From: Flavobacterium caeni
Lineage (GTDB): Bacteria > Bacteroidota > Bacteroidia > Flavobacteriales > Flavobacteriaceae
Reading direction: 5' to 3'
DNA: 64,000 bases
NCBI RefSeq assembly: GCF_900101895.1
Contig: NZ_FMVF01000005.1
Coordinates: forward strand, 128,463-192,462
Positions 1-8,287 of this stretch are shown here, piece by piece. Position 1 is the stretch's first letter. Every line of letters starts with the position of its first letter. Below the pieces are notes generated by a model that was given only the letters and a program-made list of their open reading frames with translations, searched no databases and had not been told where the DNA came from. Position numbers and translations under genes: made by a program.

Positions 1-903
1 GGAAACTACACCAATGCCCAAGCCAACCTGCTCACCAACAACGGCAAGTATCCGTTTGTGGTGTCGGTGGCGTGCAACAACGGTACCTATGTGGGCGGCA
101 CGTCGTTGTGCGAAGCATTTTTGAACAAAACCAACAACAATACGCCGGCGGGTGCCATCGCCAGTTGCGGTTCGTCGATATTGATGGCGTGGGCCGAGCC
201 GATGCAAACCCAGGACGAAATGGCCGAGCTCATCACGCGCAGCAACCTCGAGAACGTCAAGACATCGCTGGGTGGCTTGTTTTACAACGGACAGGCGAGC
301 ATGCTCGAGGCCTACAACCAAAGCAATACTTCAGAAGAAGTGATGCAAACATGGGTGTTTTTTGGCGACGCGTCTACCATTTTCCGCGACAAAGTCACCA
401 CCGACATCACGGCCACACACGCGCCGACCATTTCGCTCGCGGGCGGTATGCTCGACATTGCGTCCGATACCGAGGGCGCCCTGGTTTCGATCGTGCAGGA
501 CAACGAAATCCTCACGACGGGGCTGATCGCCGATGGCCATTTCGACGCGACCATCCCCGCACTTTTTTCAGACAGCGCGCTCAAAGTGACCTTGACCAAG
601 GCGAACAAGAAGCCGTACCGCGGCATCGTCAACACGACGGCGCTCGCAGTCGCTGCGTTTGAAAGCCAATTTGCGATTTACCCGAATCCGGCATCGCACC
701 AATTGCATATCCTGAACAAAGGACAGGTAAATGGCGCGGCCCAAATGCGTATTGTCGATGTAAACGGCAGGCTGTTGTGGACGGCCAACGAAACCTTGGG
801 TGTTCATTACAGTATTCCGGTTTCCCAGCTTTCGCAGGGAATCTACGTCTTGACGATCGAAGTCGACGGCCAACAAAAAGCGCACAAGTTCATCATCGAA
901 TAA
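1..903 (+). CDS. Gingipain-like C25 cysteine peptidase, C-terminal part, with T9SS sorting domain (5' truncated by window)
   Basis: The frame is open from the first base and stops at 901-903, so only the last 300 residues are present; the signal peptide, propeptide and most of the catalytic domain lie upstream. The fragment opens with VVSVACNNGTY (Cys at about residue 25), which resembles the region around the catalytic cysteine of gingipain-family (C25) peptidases. A beta-rich, immunoglobulin-like stretch follows (about 135-215). The last 80 residues are a type A sorting domain, starting IYPNPASHQ near residue 226 and ending with the usual GIYVL...KFIIE pattern. Such proteins cross the outer membrane by the type IX system and are cell-attached or released. 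Substrate is unknown. A role as the PorU sortase is possible but unlikely, since PorU is not expected to carry this tail. A rho-independent terminator follows. Confidence 0.8.
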   Translation, partial: GNYTNAQANLLTNNGKYPFVVSVACNNGTYVGGTSLCEAFLNKTNNNTPAGAIASCGSSILMAWAEPMQTQDEMAELITRSNLENVKTSLGGLFYNGQASMLEAYNQSNTSEEVMQTWVFFGDASTIFRDKVTTDITATHAPTISLAGGMLDIASDTEGALVSIVQDNEILTTGLIADGHFDATIPALFSDSALKVTLTKANKKPYRGIVNTTALAVAAFESQFAIYPNPASHQLHILNKGQVNGAAQMRIVDVNGRLLWTANETLGVHYSIPVSQLSQGIYVLTIEVDGQQKAHKFIIE

Positions 904-928
904 ACCATCAAGCAACGATAGATCAATC

Positions 929-958
929 AAAAGGCTTTCCGAGTAGGAAGGCTTTTTT
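929..958 (+). terminator. Rho-independent terminator after the C25 peptidase
   Basis: An imperfect hairpin pairs AAAAGGCTTTCC with GGAAGGCTTTTT across a 5-base loop (two G-T wobbles) and runs into a T tract at 953-958. It lies about 25 bases after the stop codon. Confidence 0.75.
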
Positions 959-1012
959 GATGTGACTTAACCCAAACCTAACGGCGATAACGTTTTCGGA
1001 TTCGGTTGTCTT

Positions 1013-1024
1013 TTGCTATATTTG
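1013..1024 (+). promoter_or_regulatory. Flavobacterial-type promoter (-7 TATATTTG) for the deiminase-like gene
   Basis: TTGCTATATTTG contains the -7 element TATATTTG (1017-1024), which fits the Bacteroidota consensus TAnnTTTG. An imperfect -33 element (TTTTC at 993-997) sits about 20 bases upstream. The start codon is 35 bases downstream. The same 12-base string recurs at 53832-53843 and 55932-55943. Confidence 0.55.
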
Positions 1025-1059
1025 CCGACGGTCGGTAAGCCGGCCCTAATATTTTTTTT

Positions 1060-1980
1060 ATGCTATCCCTTAATGTTAAGAATGAAACCTCGCGCCTGCG
1101 TGCGGTGGTGCTCGGAACAGCCTTGAGCAATGGCCCGACACCCGAGGCAAGCGTGGCCTATGATCCCAAATCCTTAGAGCACATCCTCGCGGGTACCTAT
1201 CCGAAAGAAGCCGACATGGTGGCCGAAATGGAAGCCTTCAACAAAGTCTTCGAAAAATACGACGTAAAGGTCTACCGTCCCGAACTCGTGGCCAACGAAA
1301 ACCAGATTTTTACGCGCGACATCGCGTTTGTCATAGACGACATCATCATCGAGGCGGGCATCCTGCCCGAACGCGACAAGGAATTTCCAGCCATCGAGTA
1401 TGTGATCGATCAGATCGACCCGGCCAAAGTCAAGCGCATCGTAGACAAAGAAAAGATACACATAGAAGGCGGCGACGTCATCCTGTACAACGACTATATT
1501 TTTATCGGCACCTACCGCGGCGCCGATTACGCCCAGGTCAAGACCGCGCGTACCAACCAGGCGGGCATCGACTACATCAAAGATTTGTTCCCGCACAAAA
1601 AGATCCTCACGTTCGACCTGGTCAAGTCGTGGGCCGATGCGCGCGACAACGCGTTGCACCTCGACTGCTGTTTCCAGCCCGTAGGCACAAACAAGGCCAT
1701 CATTTACAAGGGCGGTTTCCGCAACGAGGCCGAGTACCAACAGCTTGTCGATATTTTTGGGATGGACAACCTGTTCCACATCACGCGCGACGAGATGTAC
1801 CACATGTTCTCGAACGTGTTTTCGATCGCGCCCGACGTGGTGGTGTCTGAAAAGAATTTCACACGCCTGAACCAATGGCTGCGCGAGCACGATTTTACAG
1901 TAGAAGAGATTCCGTATGCCGAGATTGCGAAGCAGGAGGGATTGTTGCGGTGTTCGACTTTGCCGCTCGTTCGGGATTAA
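1060..1980 (+). CDS. Arginine deiminase / dimethylarginine hydrolase-family protein
   Basis: This 306-residue protein has the amidinotransferase/deiminase (pentein) fold. The family uses a Cys-His pair to attack the guanidinium carbon of arginine-like substrates. Visible signatures are FTRD (residues 84-87), EGGD (136-139, guanidinium-binding carboxylates), a candidate catalytic His in ALHLD (His200) and a candidate catalytic Cys near the end in LLRCST (Cys298). No signal peptide is seen, so it should be cytoplasmic. It lies 203 bases upstream of a second enzyme of the same fold, suggesting a shared role in arginine or citrulline-type metabolism. Whether it releases ammonia, dimethylamine or transfers an amidino group cannot be decided from sequence. 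The ATG is preceded by a clear promoter. Confidence 0.8.
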   Translation: MLSLNVKNETSRLRAVVLGTALSNGPTPEASVAYDPKSLEHILAGTYPKEADMVAEMEAFNKVFEKYDVKVYRPELVANENQIFTRDIAFVIDDIIIEAGILPERDKEFPAIEYVIDQIDPAKVKRIVDKEKIHIEGGDVILYNDYIFIGTYRGADYAQVKTARTNQAGIDYIKDLFPHKKILTFDLVKSWADARDNALHLDCCFQPVGTNKAIIYKGGFRNEAEYQQLVDIFGMDNLFHITRDEMYHMFSNVFSIAPDVVVSEKNFTRLNQWLREHDFTVEEIPYAEIAKQEGLLRCSTLPLVRD

Positions 1981-2182
1981 TTATTTTTTATTTTTATTAT
2001 TTATTGGATCGTCGGTAAATAGAAAATAAGCAATAAAAAATAAATAATGGCAATGCGCGGACAATTCTCTATCTAATGATTGAAATCGCCGTTTGTGAGA
2101 TGTGCGTTAGGGATTGCAGCGCAAAGCCCGACCCGTAAGGGAACGCCAATAAAAAATGACAATAAAGAATAAAAAATAAAAA
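1981..2182 (+). repeat. Intergenic region with AT-rich inverted termini (MITE/REP-like)
   Basis: The gap between the two deiminase-fold genes starts with an AT-only arm (1981-2006, ending TTATTTATTG) and ends with a roughly complementary arm (2159-2182, CAATAAAGAATAAAAAATAA). A third AT-rich copy of the motif (CAATAAAAAATAAATAAT) lies at 2031-2048. Almost the same arm sequence forms an inverted repeat at 11189-11279. The arms frame a GC-richer core that contains a separate structured element. No transposase is present, so this looks like a non-autonomous repeat or an unusual terminator family. Confidence 0.5.
2104..2146 (+). other. Compact three-helix structured element in the intergenic core
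   Basis: An outer stem GCGTT (2104-2108) / AACGC (2142-2146) encloses two small hairpins: TTGC-AGC-GCAA (2114-2124) and CCC-GTAA-GGG (2132-2141, a GTAA tetraloop, its last G adjoining the outer stem). The arrangement is a small three-way junction of the kind seen in mobile structured repeats or cis-acting RNAs. From memory, similar AAGCCCGACCC-containing strings occur in intergenic regions of other flavobacteria. Only one copy is found in this window. Function is unknown. Confidence 0.45.
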
Positions 2183-2183
2183 A

Positions 2184-3119
2184 GTGAAACAAACCACCAA
2201 CGCTATATTGATGATCCGGCCCGTTGCGTTCCGTATGAACGAACAAACGGCCGTCAACAACTACTACCAGAAAGTACTCGATGGGCTTTCGCCCGAAACA
2301 GTCAACGCGCGTGCGCAGGAAGAATTCGATGCCTTTGTGCAAAAGCTGCGCATGGTGGGTGTCGATGTGACGGTTGTCGATGACTTGAAAGAACTCGATG
2401 CACCCGATTCGATTTTCCCGAACAACTGGGTGTCGTTCCACGAAAACGCCGATGTGGCGCTGTATCCGATGTTTGCCGAAAACAGGCGCAAGGAACGCCG
2501 CGAGGAAATCCTCGATGTTTTGGAAGACAAAGGTTTCCAGATCGAGAACATCATCGACTATACCGAGGCCGAGCAAGACGGCTTTTTCCTTGAAGGAACG
2601 GGGAGTTTATTGCTCGACCGCGCCAACGGCAAGGCCTATTGCGCCTTATCGCCACGCGCCGACGAGGAATTGTTCATCGAATTCTGCGAAGATTTCGACT
2701 TGGCGCCCGTGATTTTCGAGGCGTTCCAAACCGTCGACGGCGAGCGCAAGCTGATTTACCACACCAATGTGATGATGTGTCTGGGTGAAACGTTTGCCGT
2801 GATTTGCGCCGATTCGATCGACGACAAGGTCGAGCGCAAAAACGTGCTCGACAACCTCAAGCAAGACAACAAGGAAATCATCCTGATTACCGAAGACCAG
2901 GTCAATAATTTTGCGGGCAACATGCTCGAAGTGCGCGGCTCGGACGACCGTCGTTATTTGGTGATGAGCACCGCGGCACACCAAAGTTTGACCAAGGATC
3001 AAATTTCGAAACTTGAAAAACACGCGACCATCCTAAGCTCGAGCCTCGACACGATCGAAGCCTGCGGCGGCGGAAGCGCGCGATGCATGATGGCCGAGAT
3101 TTTCCTGCCGAGGAATTGA
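2184..3119 (+). CDS. ctlX: CtlX-like citrulline utilisation hydrolase (deiminase fold)
   Basis: This 311-residue protein is the second deiminase-fold enzyme in tandem. The opening ILMIRPVAFRMNEQTAVNNY, the IFPNNWVSFH motif near residue 78, a candidate catalytic His193 (IYHTNVMMC) and a candidate catalytic Cys301 (SARCMMAE) fit the CtlX/arginine-deiminase-related family. CtlX was named for citrulline use in Francisella; activity here is inferred. The start is uncertain: GTG at 2184 follows an A-rich stretch, while an in-frame ATG at 2211 would remove nine residues (KQTTNAIL and the initiator), part of the usual first beta strand, so the GTG is preferred. No signal peptide is seen. Confidence 0.75.
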   Translation: MKQTTNAILMIRPVAFRMNEQTAVNNYYQKVLDGLSPETVNARAQEEFDAFVQKLRMVGVDVTVVDDLKELDAPDSIFPNNWVSFHENADVALYPMFAENRRKERREEILDVLEDKGFQIENIIDYTEAEQDGFFLEGTGSLLLDRANGKAYCALSPRADEELFIEFCEDFDLAPVIFEAFQTVDGERKLIYHTNVMMCLGETFAVICADSIDDKVERKNVLDNLKQDNKEIILITEDQVNNFAGNMLEVRGSDDRRYLVMSTAAHQSLTKDQISKLEKHATILSSSLDTIEACGGGSARCMMAEIFLPRN

Positions 3120-3150
3120 TCGGTTATCGGCAAAATAAATTGGGTTCGGC

Positions 3151-3591
3151 ATGCCAGTACCATTTGCGATAGTACCTTACGAAGACCGTTTCAAGAAGGA
3201 GTTGGTCGATGTGTGGGAGCGTTCGGTTCGCGCGACGCATGATTTTTTGGATCCGACAGACATTGTGTATTTTAAAGGAATTGTTGAGCATATTGATTTC
3301 AATTCGTTTCCTGTTTTTTGTGTGGTCGATCAAAACCGCGTAGTCGGATTTGTCGGGGTGGCCGACACAAAAATCGAGATGTTGTTCCTTGACCCCGATC
3401 ATATCGGGAAAGGCTTGGGCAAACGGCTCGTGGAATTCGCGTTGGTCGAATGGCAGGCCAACAAAGTCGACGTCAACGAGCAGAACCTAAAAGCCGTAAA
3501 ATTCTACGAGAAATGTGGCTTCGTCGTATGTGGACGAACCGAAAAAGACAGCGCCGGAAAAGACTATCCCATCTTGCAGATGAAGATTTGA
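3151..3591 (+). CDS. GNAT-family N-acetyltransferase
   Basis: This 146-residue protein is a complete single-domain GNAT enzyme. The acetyl-CoA pyrophosphate loop HIGKGLGKRL is at residues 84-93, and the C-terminal NLKAVKFYEKCGF segment is the typical motif B/alpha-4 region. The substrate is unknown: the family acetylates small amines, antibiotics or protein N-termini. It begins 31 bases after the ctlX-like gene and may be co-transcribed with it. A strong bidirectional terminator follows. Confidence 0.85.
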   Translation: MPVPFAIVPYEDRFKKELVDVWERSVRATHDFLDPTDIVYFKGIVEHIDFNSFPVFCVVDQNRVVGFVGVADTKIEMLFLDPDHIGKGLGKRLVEFALVEWQANKVDVNEQNLKAVKFYEKCGFVVCGRTEKDSAGKDYPILQMKI

Positions 3592-3604
3592 GCAACAGAC
3601 CAAT

Positions 3605-3640
3605 AAAAAATCCCGGACACCATCGGCATCCGGGATTTTT
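3605..3640. terminator. Bidirectional rho-independent terminator
   Basis: A 12-bp perfect stem (AAAAATCCCGGA / TCCGGGATTTTT) with an 11-base loop and A/T tracts on both sides lies between the convergent GNAT gene (plus) and the DUF6607-like gene (minus), so it can serve both. Confidence 0.9.
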
Positions 3641-3657
3641 CGTATGAAACAAGCTAA

Positions 3658-4554
3658 TTATCCTTTGATGTAGCTGTCGATGATTTTGTCGGTTTCGGTC
3701 TTTGGCGCATCGGCCTTGACGTCGAACAATTTCATGAACAATGAGGTGCCCTCTATTTTGTTGTACAGGTTGAGGTCTTTGTTTCTTGCGAAAACGGTCG
3801 CCCATTTGTCGCGTACGTTTTTCCACATGCCTTTGTGCGTAGCCCAGTATTTGTGCGCGGCCACACATTTCGAGTCGGCTACTTTGGTGTAAACGTCGTG
3901 GCCTTTTTCCTGTGCGATGACCGTATCGGCGCCCGCATCGTCGCGTTGGATCTTGATGTTGTCCTGGTCGTGGATCCAGCCTTCTTTTACGATTTCATGT
4001 ACGTTGGTGCGTTTCAAGACGTTGTAATCGTTTCTGATCGTGTGCTCGCGGCGCGGCAACGGGGCATCGGTGGTGTTTTCCCAAAAATGACGTCCGTCTA
4101 CGTGAACCCATGTAGCGGTACCTTCGTAGCGCGGGCTGTCGTCTACCTGGAACACGCGTTGTGTCCATTGGCCTTTGACCTGCGCAGGTGTCAGCGTTTG
4201 GTATTTCCAGCTTGTGTCCTTAAAGAAGTTGTAAAAACGGGTGTTTTCGTATTCCCAGTCTTGTCTCCAGTGTTTGACGATCATGGTGTCGCTGACGATC
4301 AACAAATGTTGCATGACGATTTTGTTCGGGGTGTCCTCTACGAGTTCCACCCATTCCAATCCGCGGTCGTACTTGGTTTTAGACGGCACGTATTTTTCGT
4401 CCTTGCTGGTCTGGAACGTTTCGGCAAAATTGAATTTTACCTCATAACAACCACACATGGCCTTGATGGCTTTGATGTCTTCTTTCTTTTTGTCTTGAGC
4501 AATGGCTGTGGCAGTCAGCAACATGACGACGGCCGCAAAAATACTTTTTTTCAT
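3658..4554 (-). CDS. Secreted DUF6607-like protein of unknown function
   Basis: This 298-residue protein starts at MKKSIFAAVVMLLTATAIAQ, a type I signal peptide probably cleaved after Ala-Ile-Ala-Gln. An upstream in-frame start at 4593 is rejected because it would bury the signal peptide. The mature part is soluble and rich in Trp, Tyr and charged residues, with motifs such as KHWRQDWEYEN and LPRREHTIRNDYNVL that I associate with the DUF6607 family (assignment from memory). No catalytic motif or membrane helix is visible. It is transcribed away from the TonB receptor gene and has its own promoter, so no operon partner helps. It is probably periplasmic. Confidence 0.7.
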   Translation of the reverse strand: MKKSIFAAVVMLLTATAIAQDKKKEDIKAIKAMCGCYEVKFNFAETFQTSKDEKYVPSKTKYDRGLEWVELVEDTPNKIVMQHLLIVSDTMIVKHWRQDWEYENTRFYNFFKDTSWKYQTLTPAQVKGQWTQRVFQVDDSPRYEGTATWVHVDGRHFWENTTDAPLPRREHTIRNDYNVLKRTNVHEIVKEGWIHDQDNIKIQRDDAGADTVIAQEKGHDVYTKVADSKCVAAHKYWATHKGMWKNVRDKWATVFARNKDLNLYNKIEGTSLFMKLFDVKADAPKTETDKIIDSYIKG

Positions 4555-4582
4555 TAGGGGATTGGATGTTAAAATTCTTCGG

Positions 4583-4609
4583 CAAAAATACAATATTTAT
4601 TTAGAACAA
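4583..4609 (-). promoter_or_regulatory. Minus-strand promoter for the DUF6607-like gene
   Basis: On the minus strand a -7 element TATTTTTG (plus-strand CAAAAATA, 4583-4590) lies about 28 bases upstream of the ATG, with a TTG (CAA, 4607-4609) 16 bases further up, slightly closer than usual. Confidence 0.5.
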
Positions 4610-4623
4610 TTAAAAATAAAGGA

Positions 4624-4631
4624 TATATTTG
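4624..4631 (+). promoter_or_regulatory. Promoter -7 element for the TonB receptor operon
   Basis: TATATTTG fits TAnnTTTG and lies 42 bases before the receptor ATG. No good -33 TTG is visible at the right distance, which may mean an activator is needed. The element is back to back with the divergent promoter at 4583-4609, so one regulator could control both sides. Confidence 0.5.
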
Positions 4632-4673
4632 CAAAAATTTTTATCTACAATTTGTAATTAGTCTAAATAAGGA

Positions 4674-6860
4674 ATGCATTCAAGTTTACGTCACTTTTTT
4701 AACCGATTCGCTCCAACTGCGCCAGTGTGTGCGGGCGTTCGCCCCTCAACCAAACATTACTCCTTATTTATTTTACTGACGATATCGGGCGCACATGCCC
4801 AAAACGATACGATCCGCAAAGCCAAGCCGCTCGACGAGGTGGTCATCACCGGGCAGTACAGCAAACAGTCGGTCGACAAATCGGTTTACCAGGTCAAGGT
4901 GATTTCGCGTGCCGACATCGACCGTCAGGCGGGCAACAACCTGGCCGATTTGCTCAACCAGCAGCTCAACATCAACATCATCCCGAGCGCATCTTCAGGG
5001 AAATCGAGCGTGCGTTTGTTTGGGCTTGATGCGCAGTATTTCAAGATTTTGATCGACAACATTCCGGTCATCAACGACGAAGGGCTCGGCAACAACACCG
5101 ATTTGACCCAAATCAACCTCGACGACGTCCAGCAAATCGAAATCGTCGAAGGATCGATGGGTGTCGAGTATGGGGCCAACGCCATTTCGGGCATCATCAA
5201 CATCATTACCAAGAAAAGCGGCAAATCCAAGTGGGAAATCACGCCATTCATCCAAGAGGAAACCGTGGGCGACGAATACAGCCTGATGAAGCGCGGGCGC
5301 CACATCCAATCGCTCAAGATCGGCCACAACATCAACAGCCGTTTGTATGCCAATGCGATGGTCACCACCAATTATTTCAAGGGCTTCCTCGATGACCGCC
5401 AGGGCAAGGACCATTTGTACAACGACGGGCAACGCGGCTACCGCTGGCTGCCGAAAGACCAGGTGAATGCCAAGGCGTTTTTGGGGTACAACCTTGACAA
5501 CCACGCCTTTTTCTACAAGTTCGAATTCTTTGACGAGAGCACCGATTTTTACTCGCAGAATGTACAGGAGAATCCGCAACCGCAAACCGGGACGATCCAT
5601 CCGGTGACGTTCGACGACAACACGTTTATCTCGACGCGTTATTTTCACCATTTCAACGCGACGGGCAAGTTTTCTTTCATGGATTACGACATCTCGACCT
5701 CGTTCCAGCAACAGGAGCGCAATGTAGAGACGTTCAAGTACCGCATCGGCGAGCGCCAAAAATACGACGTCGAAAAAACCGAGTATGAATCGCGCGAAGG
5801 TTTTCATTCACGCGGTAATTTCAGCAACTTCCTCAAGAACGAAACGATTGATTTTCAGGTGGGGTACGAGATCAGCGAAATCACGGGTCATTTGTCTTAC
5901 CTGACCGGGGTGCTGTTCGACGGCAGTCTTGAAAAAAGACTAGGATCTTATGACGCGTTCGCTTCGACCGAGATCAATTTCACCAAACGGTTTTCGTTGC
6001 GTCCGGGTGCGCGTGTGATGTTCTCGTCGCAGTTCGATACGCAGGCCGCGCTCTCGCTCAGTTCGCGTTACGATTTGGGCAAAGGCTATCAGTTGCGTGC
6101 CGTGGTGGGTACTGCGCCAAGAATCCCGAACTACGAGGAATTGTATACTTATTTTGTCGATGTCAACCACGACAGCCAGGGCAACCCCAACCTCAAGCCA
6201 GAGCAAGGGACTTCGGTTTCGTTGTTCCTCAACAAGACGTTCGCTTCGCAATCGGGGGCTTTGTTCCGTACCAGTTTGAACGGATTTTTCCTCGACGTAC
6301 GTGACCGCATCGAGCAAATCACCTATACCAACGACGAGGGTAAACTCGCTTTTACTTTCGACAACATCGACTTGTTCCGCACCTATGGCGGTACGCTCAC
6401 CACCGGTTTCCAATACCGCAATTGGTCAGGTAACGCGGGCGTGACGGTTTCGGGTACTTCTAAGGTGCTCGACATCTTGAGCGCGAGCGAACAAGCCGAC
6501 GATTATCTGGTCGCGATGCAATACAACGCCAACCTGTCGCATACGCTGGCCAAGACCGGGACGATTTTTTCGGCCTATCTCAAATACACCGGGCCGCAGT
6601 ACCAGTTCATCCAGGTGCCGTCTACGGGCGAGATCGTCAAGGGTCGTCAAAACGAATTCACGTGGCTCGACGCGTCGATCATGCAACCGTTTTTGAACCG
6701 TACGCTCGAGCTTACCATTGGCGCGCGCAACCTGCTCGATATCACGCAGGTCAACACCAGTACCGATGGCGGCGGGACACATACGGCAGCCTCGAGCAGC
6801 GTCATGCTGGGTTATGGCCGTTCTTATTTCATGAAATTACGTTACCGACTCAACTTTTAA
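4674..6860 (+). CDS. TonB-dependent outer-membrane receptor, HmuR-like
   Basis: This 728-residue protein is a TonB-dependent receptor. An N-terminal signal region (to about residue 43, ending ISGAHAQ) leads to a TonB-box-like segment (LDEVVITGQYSK), a plug domain (about 50-165, with IEIVEGSMGVEYGANAISG) and a C-terminal 22-strand barrel ending in aromatic residues (YFMKLRYRLNF). The segment APRIPNYEELY...NPNLKPEQ resembles the FRAP/NPDL signature of haem receptors. The next two genes encode HmuY-type proteins, which in Porphyromonas pass haem to the receptor HmuR. Haem uptake is therefore the best guess, but vitamin or other metal-complex uptake is not excluded. The gene ends one base before the lipoprotein ATG, so translation is coupled. 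Confidence 0.85.
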   Translation: MHSSLRHFFNRFAPTAPVCAGVRPSTKHYSLFILLTISGAHAQNDTIRKAKPLDEVVITGQYSKQSVDKSVYQVKVISRADIDRQAGNNLADLLNQQLNINIIPSASSGKSSVRLFGLDAQYFKILIDNIPVINDEGLGNNTDLTQINLDDVQQIEIVEGSMGVEYGANAISGIINIITKKSGKSKWEITPFIQEETVGDEYSLMKRGRHIQSLKIGHNINSRLYANAMVTTNYFKGFLDDRQGKDHLYNDGQRGYRWLPKDQVNAKAFLGYNLDNHAFFYKFEFFDESTDFYSQNVQENPQPQTGTIHPVTFDDNTFISTRYFHHFNATGKFSFMDYDISTSFQQQERNVETFKYRIGERQKYDVEKTEYESREGFHSRGNFSNFLKNETIDFQVGYEISEITGHLSYLTGVLFDGSLEKRLGSYDAFASTEINFTKRFSLRPGARVMFSSQFDTQAALSLSSRYDLGKGYQLRAVVGTAPRIPNYEELYTYFVDVNHDSQGNPNLKPEQGTSVSLFLNKTFASQSGALFRTSLNGFFLDVRDRIEQITYTNDEGKLAFTFDNIDLFRTYGGTLTTGFQYRNWSGNAGVTVSGTSKVLDILSASEQADDYLVAMQYNANLSHTLAKTGTIFSAYLKYTGPQYQFIQVPSTGEIVKGRQNEFTWLDASIMQPFLNRTLELTIGARNLLDITQVNTSTDGGGTHTAASSSVMLGYGRSYFMKLRYRLNF

Positions 6861-6861
6861 T

Positions 6862-8268
6862 ATGAAAGCAAAGATATACTCCGTTTTATTGCTGTTGGCC
6901 GTTTTGTTGCCGGGCTGTGAACCCGAAGACAATGTAGAGGCATTGCCTTTCGTGGCCGGATTCGAACGCGAATCCTACAAATATTCCGACGATGCCCCCC
7001 AAGAAATTACACTCGTTTTTTCTAAACCGGCCGAAGCGGCGGGTACCATCCAACTCAAGGTAACGCCCGACCAGAGCGTCTACGGCGTCGATTTTTCGAC
7101 CACGCCCGAGGCTGTCGATAACTTGATCGCACTCGATTTTACTGTGGGCCAGAGCCGTGTGTCGTTTACCTACCACAACCTGATGTTGCCGTATGACGAT
7201 GCCGATTTGGTCAAGAAAGTACAGTTTGAAGTCGTGCGTGTAGACTACGCCGGATTCTCGAACATCCAAGGTTATACACTTACGCAGATGACGTTTAGCG
7301 CGTCGCTGGGCGCGATCCTCGTGTCGGAAGTGGGTGGGCCCAACCAAGGCAACCAGGTGTTTGTCGATTTGAGCGAAGAAATGACCACCGAAAGCCGTCG
7401 TGATATTTGGGATTTGGGCTTTTATGGCGGCGATCATTTTCGCGTGACCATCAATGGTTCGATCTACATGGCGGCGCGCAATTTGAACGTGACCGACATC
7501 GACGCGGTAACGCCGGCCAGCGTATCGGGTTTCCAGAGCCAGGTGGCCGTGGGTACGTTCGATCCCGAAAATGAAAATTACATCGATGCGCCGAATGGGA
7601 ACATCCTCGAGACCGCCATCGACGAAATATCGGCCAACGACGAAGACAACAAAGTATACCTGGTGAACCTGGGTTACAAGGTGGGGAACACTATTCCTCC
7701 GGCGGGTAGCGTGGCCATTACGGGCGATGCGCGAGGCTGGAAAAAAATCCGTATCCTGCGCGAAGGCGAGGGCTATCGTTTGCAGTATGCCAATTTGAAC
7801 AGCACAACGCACCAGGAGATCTCGATCCCAAAAGACGCGGCCTACAATTTTACGTTTTTTAGTTTCGACACCAACCAACCGGTGCTCGTTGAACCCGAAA
7901 AAGCCAAGTGGGATTTGTGTTTTACGGTATTCACCAATGTGATTGCGGGCGCTGGCTCTTACGGCTATTCCGATTTTGTGCTCAACAACCTCAGGGCAGG
8001 CGTCAAGGTGTACCGCGTAAACGTGTCGGAGCCGACGGTTACTTTTGCGAATTTCACCAAGGCCAATGTAAACGATGCGTTGCTCCAGGACGACCAGCGC
8101 GTGATTGGTGCCGATTGGCGCGATGTGTTTTCGGGCACGGCCTATGCCGATCGTTTTTATGTGCTCAAGGACATCGACGGCAATTACTACAAGATCCGCA
8201 TGCTGGGCTTTTTGAGCGAAGGCGGCGAGCGCGGCTATCCAAAATTTGAATATAAATTATTACCATAA
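6862..8268 (+). CDS. HmuY-family haem-binding-type lipoprotein
   Basis: This 468-residue protein has a lipoprotein signal peptide (MKAKIYSVLLLLAVLLPGC, lipidated Cys19). The acidic residues right after the Cys (EPED) resemble the surface-export signals of Bacteroidota lipoproteins. Residues about 20-140 look like an immunoglobulin/Calx-beta-type domain; the rest is HmuY-like, with two half-domains each containing a WDLxF motif (RRDIWDLGFYGG and AKWDLCFTVF). HmuY is a hemophore that binds haem by two His residues in Porphyromonas; here candidates such as the His in GGDHFRV are not obviously equivalent, so ligand and chemistry are uncertain. It is much longer than P. gingivalis HmuY (about 216 residues). 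Its gene is directly coupled to the receptor gene. Confidence 0.75.
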   Translation: MKAKIYSVLLLLAVLLPGCEPEDNVEALPFVAGFERESYKYSDDAPQEITLVFSKPAEAAGTIQLKVTPDQSVYGVDFSTTPEAVDNLIALDFTVGQSRVSFTYHNLMLPYDDADLVKKVQFEVVRVDYAGFSNIQGYTLTQMTFSASLGAILVSEVGGPNQGNQVFVDLSEEMTTESRRDIWDLGFYGGDHFRVTINGSIYMAARNLNVTDIDAVTPASVSGFQSQVAVGTFDPENENYIDAPNGNILETAIDEISANDEDNKVYLVNLGYKVGNTIPPAGSVAITGDARGWKKIRILREGEGYRLQYANLNSTTHQEISIPKDAAYNFTFFSFDTNQPVLVEPEKAKWDLCFTVFTNVIAGAGSYGYSDFVLNNLRAGVKVYRVNVSEPTVTFANFTKANVNDALLQDDQRVIGADWRDVFSGTAYADRFYVLKDIDGNYYKIRMLGFLSEGGERGYPKFEYKLLP

Positions 8269-8287
8269 TCATTTAATACTTACCACC

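Noticed and set aside
1981..2182. Insertion sequence
   Set aside because: No transposase frame lies in or near the region, and no flanking target duplication could be recognised.
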